Below the pieces are notes generated by a model. It saw only the letters and a list, made by a program, of their open reading frames with translations. It did not search any database and was not told where the DNA came from. A program made the position numbers and the translations under genes. From Brasenia schreberi (Eukaryota; Streptophyta; Magnoliopsida; Nymphaeales; Cabombaceae), in NCBI GenBank assembly GCA_036023115.1, contig JAYKKT010000037.1, forward strand, positions 3,161,501-3,225,500: a DNA stretch of 64,000 nucleotides, given 5' to 3'. Below, piece after piece: positions 35,131-46,297 of this stretch. Each line of letters begins with the position of its first letter. Positions within the stretch are counted from its first letter, which is position 1.

Positions 35131-37050
35131 CTAGCTGTAACGCTTAAGCGTTACTGCACAGGCTGTGCACAGGCTGTGCAATAACGCCCGTTACTACACA
35201 GGCTGTGCAGTAACAACCATGTATGAAGGGCCTATAAAAGGGGCCCTTCATACTATATTGTCCAGGGAGTTGGGGCAGCCTTGAACTAGCCGGAAAACAG
35301 GAGGAGTCGGCCGGAATCCGGTGAGTTCAATATTTTTTTCAGATTTTCATTTTTCCTTTTTATTTTTTGATGAAAAGCTTGTTGAAAATCATAGTTTTGG
35401 GCCTGGATTGGAAGTTTGAGGTAGAACTAAACATTTTGGTGGGGTAGGTAAGCAATGGCGTCGATTTGGCCAGAAAACGGTTATGCTTCGCCGGAAACCG
35501 GCGAGATCGAAAAAAAAAAAAAAAAACTTTTGGGCATGTCCTTCATTTTCATGTCGTGTCATGTCTGAATTGTCATGAACTGACACTGGTTCGTGTCGTG
35601 TCCTCGTGTCGCGTGTTAAGAACCAGTTCTGTGTCAAAATAGGTTCTGTGTCGGAAATGGGTCTAGTTTGGGTCGTGTCTCGAAATGGGTGTCTAGGTTA
35701 AGAATGAGACCTGTATCAGTAGTTACAGGTTCTGTGTTGATACAGTGACACAAACTACCTATTGTGTCACTCATTCGGATTAGGTATGAAATTGGGTATT
35801 GATTTGGATCTCGGATAGCTTAAACGGATCCAAATTGGGGTTTAGGATTCGATTCGGATATAGTTTGTTTCGTTAGACTTATAGTTGAATAAATTTTAAT
35901 GTTTCAATTATTTGTAATTGTTTAGAGATTAAAATTGGAAGATTTGGTGGTGATAAGAGTGACCCAGCAACTTGGGGACTGGATCTTAGCGTTCCTTCAG
36001 GTAGGGGGTTATGCATTCTTTTACAGAACCATGCTAGAAGTGATTTTACTGTTTTAGATAGATTTAAATGTGCATGATTGATAACTGTTTTATTGATGTT
36101 TGTGAAGTGTTATTCGCAATTATGGGTTATTTGATATGCTTTTCAAATAGAACATGTTTATGACACTGTTTGATAAAGAGCATGTTTTGATATGCATGTG
36201 TTGTATAAACATGGTATTTAAATGTTGTGTGGATATGAGTTTGATTTTGGATATTCGTGGATCTGGATATGATTTGTGAATGTGATGAACTGTAATTGGT
36301 TTTAGAAATGTAATGATGTGTGAATATACGAGCCGTACTTGTGTGGTTTGTGTGGGGTCTCTAGAGACTTGCAGGTCCCTTGGGCGATCCGGCTTGGGGC
36401 GAATACAAGGTGTGTTCCCGGGCACTCTGCCGTGAGAGTCGGCGTGGTTACCGTCATGGACGGGGTTACCGAGGTCACGTTAGGGAGGGCCGGACGACTC
36501 CCGTGGCCTTTGGGGCAGACACAATATGGGCTGTAATTATCGAAACTAATGATGTGTGTGCGTGTGTGAGTGTGTGCGTATGAATTTGAGATCATGATTT
36601 CAAGGTAAATATGTTTGTTATGAAATGATTGTGAAACTATGCATGCTTTTAGTATGTTTTCTGTTTAAAGATGTTTAACCTCCCTACTGAGCTATGTATA
36701 GGAGCTCACCCTATTATTTTACAGCTCATCCTGAAGCTAGCACTTCGAAGGCATACGGAGCAGAGTAGGAGTTTGATAGAGCAGCATTTTTATTTTAGAT
36801 GGTCTGATAAGTGTTGAATAATTTAGAAAGTCTTTTATTCGGGGTTATTGTTAGGTGGGCCCCACACCATTTTGGACGTGTTGTTTAGAACTTCGATATG
36901 AATATTTATTTCAATTAGATATTTCTTGAGTTTGAATTAAATTGGTATTGTATTTGTTTAATGCTCACCATCACGCCCGTGCGAGAAGCGGCCACGTGGC
37001 ATCGGCTCGGGCCGGGTCGTGGTCGCGACCCGTGCGGGTGTGACACTAGC
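35131..37050 (+). mobile_element. Solo Gypsy LTR (LTR-C) with CTAGC target duplication
   Basis: The LTR is 35136-37045 (1910 bp), starts TGTAACGC and ends GTGACA, and is flanked by perfect 5-bp repeats 'ctagc' (35131-35135 and 37046-37050). It is the reverse complement relative of LTR-A and LTR-B. The first bases contain an 18-bp perfect palindrome (35137-35154). A TATA box TATAAAAG at 35233-35240 sits between 11-base inverted arms. A palindromic G-box lies at 36991-37000. No internal domains adjoin, so it is a solo LTR. A run of about 18 A at 35509-35526 is a later slippage product. Confidence 0.93.
35221..35252 (+). promoter_or_regulatory. Candidate LTR core promoter: TATA box in an inverted repeat
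   Basis: TATAAAAG is enclosed by 'tatgaagggcc' and 'ggcccttcata', which are exact reverse complements. Its place about 100 bp into the LTR fits a retrotransposon U3 promoter. The other two LTRs show a weaker form, so function is inferred only from position and motif. Confidence 0.45.
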
Positions 37051-37758
37051 CATGTAAGCCACCTTGCTTGGGTGAGCAATTTTACTGATTTATAGCTTCT
37101 TGAGGCACCTTGACTTCATCCACAAGCAAATGTAGAAGAAAACCTAGGAAGGAATGAGGAAGATGTAATTGACTCGAGGCTTTGAACGAACAATGTTAAT
37201 ACACTTGTATGCAAAAGAACTAAATAAACTTATAATTAATATTAAAATGTTAATCCCAGAACTAAACGTTCCAATTCTGGGTCTGGATTTACAAATTCGG
37301 TTCAGGTTTTGGTCGAGCTGAAGCAACTAGAAAAAAACGGGGTCAGAAGAAACCCAAACTCGATCCATGCCTGACCCCATCCCCATTATATATAACTTTC
37401 TTGACAGGATTCGGGTCAAGTCCGAAATTGGCAGTGCTAGTTATATCAAAGTCATGTGTTGGCTTGTTACATTGCTCTACGACATCCCTGGTAATCAGTC
37501 TAGGTCAGGCTCCGGTTGGATCCAAAATTGCAACCTCTAATTGCATCAAAGTTCACATTACAACATTCCTTGTTATCACTAAAGCAATGATTATATATAA
37601 AGTGAAAAAAATTGGTGTATACTAGCACTTTGTAGGTGCTAGCAAATCAAAACAAGTGAATAAAGTGTACTTGTAAAAAGTACATATCTACTTTTTGTTT
37701 TATTGATTCAAATTTCAATTATGATAAATAATAGTCATTTATTTGGATTTGTGAGTAA
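37051..37758. other. Intergenic DNA, no gene supported
   Basis: 37080-37360 has no open frames of interest. 37600-37740 is AT-rich and shares 'aaaaagtac...ttcaaatttcaa' wording with 30700-30790, 59350-59420 and 60310-60370, suggesting a dispersed non-autonomous element. Confidence 0.4.
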
Positions 37759-39645
37759 ACTCCGTCCATGTAAGGGATCACCCTTGCATGGCCGGTCTCA
37801 AACCCAAATAAAGGAGGAGGGTTGTGTAAGGCTTTCAAAGAGAGCGCAAAACTTTGTCAAATTTTTATACCATAGATTACACAAATTATGAGCATTACGT
37901 TAGGGCGTTCCCTCTTAGCGATGTGCTGTAGAGCCTAAATGCAGTGAAAAGTAAACAAGAGCTACTATATTTTCGCCCAGTGAATCAATTGCAGAGAGGG
38001 TTCCCACATCATTAACGGGTGTAGGTAAAGAAGTTAGTTCCGCTACATTGCCGCCCGAATGTAGTGAATATTTACAGAGAAAGTCTTCGCATTTTCAATA
38101 TGAACGAATGCGGAGGGTAAAAAAACTAGTCCTAGATAATAAGATTCGTATTGGTTCTTGGAATATCATAACATTATCCGATAAGCTAATTGAGGTGGTA
38201 GATACTACAATTCAGAAAAAGATTCATATTCTATATTTACAAGAGACAAAGTGGGTTGAAGAAAAAGCAAAGGAGATTGAGGATACATGTATTAAATTAT
38301 GATACTCAAGTAAGAAAATTGCTTTAAACAAAGTTGGTATTATCATAAATAAAGATTTAAAGATAATGTAGTGGACATAAAACGACATGGTGATTGACCG
38401 AATCATGACGTTGAAATTAGTATTAGGAGCAGAGGTTTTGAATTTAGTTAGTGCTTACACACCCTAAGTAGGACTAGAAGATAGTATAAAGACGATTTTT
38501 TGGAAAGAGTTCGATAAGGTGATTCAAAGAATTTCACAAAGGGAGATACTTTGTTTAGGAGGAGACAAAGCGACATTAGGATATCAAGGTATTATGAAAA
38601 CTTTGGTTTGGGGGATATAAATAAGGAAGATAGGGAGATTTTAAATTTTTCTATGGCATTTGATCTCTTTATAGTCAATACAATTTTCAAAAAATGAGAT
38701 AAACATTTAATTACTTATAAGAGTGACTTATCACAAATACAAATTGATTATTTTATTTGTAGAAGAAAAGATAGAGCTTGTTGTAAATATTGTAAGGTAA
38801 TTACAGGAGAAAGTTTAACCACCTAACAACGATTTTTAGATATGGATTTACAAGTAAAAAAATGGACAAAAAAGAAAAGAATGCATTGAGCTATTCAGAC
38901 TAAATAGTGGAACCTCAAAAGCGAGAAAGAAGGTATATTTAAACAAAAAGTTATTCAACGAGATGCTTAGAATTATATTGGTATACCAATAACCCACAGC
39001 ATGTGAAACCAACTTTTCATCTCATTCTCGAGCCTAGAAGAAATGGAATGCCCAAGGAAAGGGGCAAGTCAAGTGAGAAGTGAACACTGTCATAATGAAG
39101 AAAAGAATCGTTGAATGTCCCGGGTTATGGTCTCGTACCTTTTTTCATGATGTCTCTTTCACACATAAGAAAGCATTGTTTTCGTGTCAAACTAACAAAT
39201 TTCAATATGTCTCTCATGAACTCCAAGTGGACCAATGCGATAACAATTACACAAAGGCTTTGTGGAAAAATATGGTTATACGTATTAGGGAAGTGGCGAA
39301 AGATGTGTTAGGTGAATTTAAGGAAGGTGTACCGGTACAAAAAAAGCTTGGTGGTGGAGTGAAGTAGTCTAAAATAAAATCAAAGCAAATAGGGCATGCT
39401 ATAAATTATATTATGATAATAGAACTAGTGAAACTTTAGAGGCTTATAAGAAAGTAAAGAAGGAAGCGAAAAGGGTCGTTAGTAAAGCAAAAACTAAAAT
39501 TTGTGAGGTTTTATATAAAAAAACTCAACTCAAAAGAGGGTGAAATAGATATTTTTAGGATAGCTAGGATTAGAGATAAGAAAACTAAGCATCTTAATTC
39601 TATTAGATACATCAAAGACGAGGATGAGAAAATTCTAGTAAACCG
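37759..39645 (+). mobile_element. RTE-like LINE copy L5, 3'-truncated and interrupted
   Basis: Starts at the family 5' end ('actccgtccatgtaagggat'), carries the 5' monomers, an APE endonuclease (38110-38700) and the lysine-rich linker, and stops within 'DEDEKILV' before the reverse transcriptase. Between about 38986 and 39258 it holds 270 bp of sequence absent from other copies. The endonuclease is broken by frameshifts and tryptophan-to-stop changes (for example 38300-38302). Confidence 0.9.
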
Positions 39646-39659
39646 CCAGTTCCCTATGT

Positions 39660-39705
39660 ACAACAACAACTACAACTAAGCCTTTTCCCATACTCCCTAT
39701 GTATT
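39660..39705 (-). mobile_element. LINE 3'-tail fragment
   Basis: 'acaacaacaactacaactaa' followed by 'gccttttcccatact' is the inverted extreme 3' end of the RTE-like family, here in the opposite orientation to copy L5 just upstream. Either a separate minimal insertion or the product of a rearrangement that also removed L5's 3' half. Confidence 0.75.
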
Positions 39706-40740
39706 TTTCAATTTTCTTAAATTTGTTATATTTCTCGGGTTCCAGTGAGTTTGGGCCTTACACCGATACCAGCCTAGTCTTGATTCAAGGTTCCAAGTAA
39801 ACCGTTATCGGTCATGTCTTATCGTATATTATTATTCTTACAACTTGAAAATCCATGCTTATAAGGCTTCTACCAAGGGTCCAAGGATTCTATATGTTAG
39901 TTAATTCTCCCATTTCATCTACCAACATGAATGTCTTCTTAGATAACATGCATTTCATTGAAGCACCATATATCTTTCTTTGCACTTTTGGGTGTTAGAT
40001 CTTACTTGTAAAACCGTCTAAACTCCGTCCTTCCGTTGTAGTGAAGGGTACCATATCTCAGACCCATACACTTCATTAATTAAGTTCATCCATAACCAAA
40101 ATACCATTAATTAAATACAAGCCCAACACCGATTGATAGATCGATCCGAGTTAATACCAAAGTACTCACATCACCAACAACCCGAATCAAACCTGTTTTT
40201 CTTATAGGGGCAGTGGAGGCCAGCCATCAAAAATATATAACATGTGGGCTGCGAGTTCGCAATTGAACCATCTTGCGTCGTTAATTAAAACTATATATTA
40301 TAATCAAGATACACACTGTTCACAGCTTGGTCTGCATTTTATTAGAGAGAAGAAGAGGAATAAGAAGCACAGGTCAACCATGGAAGTGTCAAGAGGAGGT
40401 AAGATGTGCATATCTAATGCCAGGGGCGGTTGCTTCTAATGAATGTAGGAGCCACGAAGCTTCACTAGAAGTTCCTTTACACCTATTTTCCAGACAGACC
40501 CACTTGGCCTCTCTTAGATATTGTATACCCACAATTTCTTATCAAAGTTTGCTGTCTCTTAGGATGGATTTTATGCTGTCATCAGTGACCTAATTATAAA
40601 CTTTTGATTGATTGGAATTAGGGGTGCCCAAGGAACCGAATCAAAATGACAGTTTGGTTCAGTTCTAGATGCCGAGCTGTTTGGTTCGTTCGGTTCTAAC
40701 AAGTAAAAAGGTTTGGTGGTTTGGTTTGCAGTTCCAGTGT
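39706..40740. other. Intergenic DNA, no gene supported
   Basis: Two overlapping + open frames at 40242-40593 (65 and 88 codons) show no recognised motif. 40620-40745 contains repeated 'ggttcggttc' text. No RNA gene or terminal repeats seen. Confidence 0.4.
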
Positions 40741-40855
40741 TGGAACCGAACCATTATAATATATATATATATATATATGTAATATGGCTTATATACATAT
40801 AAAATTTGGACACATACATATAAATTTTATATACTTATATAGTATAAGTTTGTAA

Positions 40856-40916
40856 GTTATATATATATACATATATACATATACATATATACATATATAC
40901 ATATACATAGATATAC

Positions 40917-40967
<51 letters not shown>

Positions 40968-41147
40968 CATATATATATATATGAGCTTTTGATCAAGTAT
41001 ATATATATACACACATATATATATACATATATACATATATACACATATATATATATATGAGCTTTTGATCAAGTATATATATATACACATATATATATAT
41101 ACATATATATATGAGCTTTTGATCAAGTATATATATATACACACATA

Positions 41148-41179
<32 letters not shown>

Positions 41180-41330
41180 CATATATATACATATACATAT
41201 ATATACATATATATATATATACATAGATATACATATATGTATATATACATATATATACATATATATATATATACATACATATATATATATATACATACAT
41301 ATATATATATATACATACATATATATATAT

Positions 41331-41362
<32 letters not shown>

Positions 41363-41380
41363 GAGCTTTTGATCAAGTAT
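40856..41380. repeat. AT/ATAC array with four copies of an 18-bp core
   Basis: A 525-bp array of ATAT, ATACAT and ACATAT units. Embedded in it, 'gagcttttgatcaagtat' occurs identically at 40983-41000, 41059-41076, 41113-41130 and 41363-41380. The four cores share an identical sequence while the spacers vary in length, so this is a minisatellite-like structure. Long Ile-Tyr open frames on the - strand are artefacts. Confidence 0.92.
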
Positions 41381-41746
41381 ACAAATAAAACCTAGACCGT
41401 AGATCCAAAGAATTTTATTGCATAATATTTTGTAGTTTGAGAAAACCTAATATAAATAGAAGCGTGGTTCAGAACCCAACCAAAATTATTGGCTCAGGAT
41501 GGTTTGGTTCTGACTATGACATGGTTTGATTCGGTTCTCTAAAACAAAGAACCGAGGATAGCAGTTTGGTTTGAGGTTGAAGCCCCAACTGAGTCAAACT
41601 GAACCATGAACACCCCTAATTGGGATAGTGAAAACGTGTGCCATGCTTGGCATGTTTGTAGATTGGGTTGTTTGTGGTTTATTTTGTTTAATAATACAAG
41701 GTTAGCTAAGATGCAAGCTACAGGCCCCCTCCCCCTCTCTCTCCAC

Positions 41747-41748
41747 AC

Positions 41749-41779
<31 letters not shown>

Positions 41780-41800
41780 TGCTAGTAAATACCACTCTCT

Positions 41801-41889
<89 letters not shown>

Positions 41890-41941
41890 TTAGATTTTCT
41901 AGTAGAGTCTGTGATAAAATCTATACTAGTAGCTCCCATTA

Positions 41942-42016
<75 letters not shown>
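41747..42016. repeat. Clustered AT, GA and CT microsatellites
   Basis: Two long arrays: (TA)n at about 41805-41886 preceded by GA and CT runs, and (CT)n-(TA)n at 41945-42016. Between them is 58 bp of unique text including 'tctatactagtagctcccat'. The layout resembles the simple-repeat-bounded units at 33160-33405. Confidence 0.93.
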
Positions 42017-42017
<1 letters not shown>

Positions 42018-44304
42018 GCTGTTTTCATATCTACTTTTTAGATGAAATCTGATAGCGGAGATTTTAATTAGCTCTTGTGATAGCTCCTATGATAATATAA
42101 CAACCTGAACAGTGGGGAATCGGATATCAAAAGCAGTGTTAGGCCCTAACAGCTGATAGAAATAAAGGTTGCAAATGTAGTTGCCAGATTGGGTCACTTC
42201 GGGTTGTGGTTAATAGTAGGTTTAACTTAAGTTTTATTCTGTGGGTCCATTTTCTTTAAACTCACGTCCGACTCGGTTGGGTTTGGTCAGATCTGGTTCT
42301 AGTGTATGTATATATATATATATAAAATATATGTATATATATATATGTGTGTGTGTGTATGTGTGTGTGTGTGTGTGTGTGATCATCCTTTGTGGAGTTG
42401 CTTTGGAGTAATAAGACCTAATCTCGAGTGCTTAAGGAGCTGATTGATTACGAGACCTCAATGAATATCCCAGATGCGGTCGTCTGCTTAGGTTCACTCT
42501 TTTAATCAAACACGAGTCTCGATGCACAATGAAAATTAGGGTTTACTCGTTTACTACATCCACCAGCGGCTTACGATTGGGAGTGAGCAGTTCAAACTGG
42601 GTGTGGGCGTTCAATGATAATTATGCAAGTAGACATGTTCGGTTACGGGTCAGGAATGGTTTTAGTTCTGTTTTTTGAATCCGGTTCCATGGTTGAAATG
42701 ACCCAGAAACCATTGAAAAATATTTTTTAAAAATTTCATTTTAATCATAAAGAGTTAGAATTCAGAAAAACTATTTAAAGCTTTCTTGTTCCAAATACGT
42801 AGGCAAAACAATGCATTGAGGGACCTCCCTTGAGAGTCAAACTCTTGACCAATTTTGATAGAAGGGCGCTTAGGAATGTGTATCTGACTAGTTGAATTTA
42901 GAAAATATATTTTGGTTCTAATTTCAGACTGATTTCTGAAAGTCATTGAAATGTCCTGGATTGCGGTTGGTGATGGTTCTGAATCCGACTCAATTTCGTT
43001 CAAACCATCAAATCGTTTCGAACCGATCGAAGTCCCACGCCCTTTGAACTTCAATGGCATCATTTTCTGCATCGGCTTTCGTGTCCAAAATTCCACTCTT
43101 AAATTAATTGAAACGCACATCCCGAGCTCGCATGACGCTGCTACGCAGTCCGATGGGTGTTGTCCGCTCCGCCTTTATAAGACTTGTAGATCCGCCACCG
43201 ACGGTGGAATAAGAGTGTGACGCGCCTCGGAGTCGCGTTGGTGCTGTACTGAAGACTGACTTTGATCCAGACGTTGTCAGAAGGGTTTTGACATCTTTAC
43301 CTTTCTAGCTTTGATTACCATCCCAAAAATGTCAAACATCGGCAAAGCCGATGGTGCCACCAAACTTCAAACGCCTTCACAACTCATCATGAATTTCATC
43401 CACAAGTTTCACTTAAACCCTCCTCTCTCTTGTTGTTCTTTTTTTTTTATATATATATATAATATACTTTATTTATGCTCAAATTTACTTAAAATATCAC
43501 TTTTTAAAATGATAAAATAAATTTAAGCATTAATAAAATTCAAATATAAAAAAGGCCACTCTGATACTGCCAACATCTCATTACTGGGATACCATGATGA
43601 AGAACCCTTTTTGTTTTGTGGGCTCGTGCAACAACACCACGTGTCTGTATTCCTATGAACAGACAAGTGTGCCAATAATATAACATGCCAAAGTATGTAC
43701 TGGGATTCTCGCTTATAAGAAGCTAATAAAGAGTAAATTTTCGGTTAAATCCTTAATATCGCTTTCATTGTTTGGTGATATAATCTGTCAAGAACTTTTT
43801 TTAGCATAACAAAGATCGATTAAATCCTTATTGCTTTCATTATATGATCATATTTATTTGTTTAATTTCTAATGACCTAGTGCTTTTCTCTTTAAATCCC
43901 TTCTCCATAATTGTCTGCATTCTCATCACTCTTGCCAATGATCAAAGTTTGACAAAGACACATTTATAGCTCTGACGGTGCCGCCAAACACCAAACGCCT
44001 TGATCAAAACGGTCTTTAAATTGAAAGAGATCTGCATCTTGACATTAATGGACGATAAATATATAACTATTTGCATTTAATTTACTTTGAACAATCTGGA
44101 TAGCACTCAAAAGTGCGTCTCAAACAAGGGTACATGTTTATCCATTAAATTTCCGCAGCTCACTGAGGCTTGAACTTGGAACTCAACATGTAGATTCAGA
44201 AAAACCAGTCAACAACAATTTTATTAAAATTAAGGAGTAAAATTTTGTAATTTTCCATGACTAGATGAAAAGATCGTAGGTCCCCCTTCCATATGTGTGT
44301 GTGC

Positions 44305-44307
<3 letters not shown>
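42017..44307. other. Intergenic DNA with an (AT)n/(GT)n microsatellite
   Basis: 42308-42380 is a compound AT then GT repeat. The 121-codon - strand open frame at 42755-43120 and its + strand counterpart show no motif I know. 43140-43230 is relatively GC-rich. No supported gene, RNA or element. Confidence 0.4.

Positions 44308-44342
<35 letters not shown>
44308..44342. repeat. (GA)n microsatellite
   Basis: About 17 uninterrupted GA units following a short GT-rich stretch. Confidence 0.95.
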
Positions 44343-44344
<2 letters not shown>

Positions 44345-45206
44345 AAAGTGACAAATAAAAAAGAGTCCATCCAGCTATTAGAAAAGCGTCGGTGTGGCAG
44401 AATACGCGTTTAGTTTGAAAGTGGGTCGAGAGATCGGTTGGCTTATTAATTATCGCTTCAATATTAACTGCTACCACACACTGTGCCACAGCTACTACGT
44501 AGTCACAACTCAGAAACATGCATATAAGAAAATTTTAAGATATTTTAAAATTTATTTTTTTATTCCCCATATTGTAAGTTACTATGTAATAAAATTGCCA
44601 AAATCGGCTTCAGTAACGTGCTCCCTTGAAATCAGAAAAGGGCCTTCTTTCCTGAGTTCACAGGATGCAGTTTTTGCATTAAAGCAAAACAGTTTACAAA
44701 AGCAGTTTTTCATTTACAAAATATACGGAAGATTATACATAGCAATTTCTCCCAAAGCTGAAAACAAAAAATCTAAAAAAATAAACAAAAAGAGGAGAAA
44801 TATAAATGAAGATGTATATATACATACATACATGAGCTCTTAGAAAAAGTCTTTTAACTTAAGAAAATCACTTATTGTGAAAACCTTCTGAAAGCAAACC
44901 GTGTTTCATAATCTAAGTTCAGAGTCGCTCTCTATGTGAACTCCTCTGGCTCCCGCACTTCTTCTTCATCTTTCGGATTCATCACATATTGTATGCTTTT
45001 ATGTAAAAGGCTAACTAAAAAGTGAAAAGGGGTTTGGATCTCTAGTTGCATGAAAATGATGAAATCAAATCGGAGCCTCATGTCTTCCATGATCCTTTAA
45101 TATATAATTCAAGTTTTTTTAGCAATTCATGTCGACAGAGTGAGCTAACTTTTATTATTTGACGCAAGTTTTGTTCTTTACGGTCATATTATTGACTTAC
45201 AAAATC
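44343..45206. other. Intergenic DNA, no gene supported
   Basis: A 149-codon + open frame (44394-44843) is Lys/Tyr/Ile-rich, has no recognised motif and ends in AT-rich text; I regard it as chance. Confidence 0.4.
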
Positions 45207-45343
45207 CTTTAATATGTGCACCCAAAGCGTTAGCTCAACCAGAGGGCGCTCTAGCACCATTGCTGCCGGTGGGGAGTTCGACTCTCAGAGGGCGCGTGTG
45301 TTAGACTTTGGCCTCCTCTTGTAACAAAAAAAATGCTTTAATA
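45207..45343 (+). mobile_element. tRNA-derived SINE, copy S3, with 8-bp TSD
   Basis: The element runs from 'cacccaaagcgttagctcaa' (45219) through the B-box 'ggagttcgactctca' to 'ggcctcctcttgtaac' and an A-run. Short direct repeats 'ctttaata' occur at 45207-45214 and 45336-45343. Same family as S1. Confidence 0.85.
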
Positions 45344-45510
45344 GGTATATAATGGACCCATACTGCCAAAATGAAGTTATTTCCAATGAATGAGGAATTA
45401 TTGAAAAGGTGATTGATCTTACGAAATACCTTGGTCCCATTCTTTTTCTACATCTCACTACAATAAATAGCTTGAATTCAAACGTTTTCCTCAAATAAAA
45501 TATGGCACTG

Positions 45511-45640
45511 CACCCACCCAGAGTGTTAGCTCAACAGCAGTACGATCTAGTGCCATTGCTGCTGGTGAGGAGTTCGATTCCCAAAGGGTGCATGTGTGGT
45601 CCGTGCGTTAGGCTTCGGCCTCCTCTTACAACAAAAAAAG
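45511..45640 (+). mobile_element. tRNA-derived SINE, copy S4
   Basis: Same family: A-box-like 'gttagctcaacagcag', B-box-like 'ggagttcgattccca', 'ttaggcttcggcctcctctt' tail and an A-run at 45632-45639. It carries an extra 'tggtccgtgcg' segment before the tail. No clear target duplication. Confidence 0.82.
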
Positions 45641-46297
45641 ACCCTAAAAACCGTTATACAAAACTGATTTGAGGATAGAAACTTCCCAAACATGATCTAC
45701 TTACCCGAATCGAAGCTATCTTTGAAGTTTGTTGTGTTCTCTATGGTATTTTTTTTAACATTTCAATCAAGAAAAGATAGAAATAAGTCAAATTCATGCT
45801 CAACAAAATTAGCTAAGTTGAAGATGAAAAATTCTTGAAAGGATCATCTTTGACTTTATTAATATGGTGATCTAAAACCCATTTACTTTTCAAAGAAAAA
45901 GAAAACCATGATGGTGCAAAATCCTCGCAAGCCTAACACGAATCGAATCAAGATCGTGCTCATGTAGCCGACTCATTTAGTATGGAGGAGGCTTGGTTCT
46001 GTTTTTGGTAATTGATTTCAGATTTAAATGCTCAATTATTACGGGAAAATAATACATAGATATAATAATAATTAAAAAAAGAAAAAGCTTTTATGATCAC
46101 ATGGATGAATGCGTGGCCTTGAGAAGGAAAACAAGTTGGCGGCATACGAAGTGTCCCCTGTTCGTACGCCGTGCTGTACTCGGTGTAAAGGGCACTACTA
46201 TAAGCAAGTGGCTCTTGGCTGTCCTTTTGAGGATTTTGTTTTGGAAATATTCCAAAACACTGATTTTTTTTTCTTTAATGACCATTCAAGGCACAAA
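45641..46297. other. Intergenic DNA with a short Cys-rich open frame
   Basis: 46109-46303 on + has a product containing 'SPVRTPCCTRCKGHYYKQVA'. This is compositionally protein-like, but there is no splice context or recognised family, and it runs into the broken end of LINE L6. Not called as a gene. Confidence 0.25.

Noticed and set aside
40835..41376. Long Ile-Tyr-Val open frames (up to 159 codons) on the - strand
   Set aside because: They are translations of AT/ATAC simple repeats, open in several frames at once, with no other sequence content.
42755..43220. 121-codon - frame and 89-codon + frame
   Set aside because: Overlapping frames on opposite strands without motif, splice sites or conservation evidence.
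44394..44843. 149-codon open frame
   Set aside because: No recognised motif, strong Lys/Ile/Tyr bias from AT-rich DNA, no splice or promoter context.
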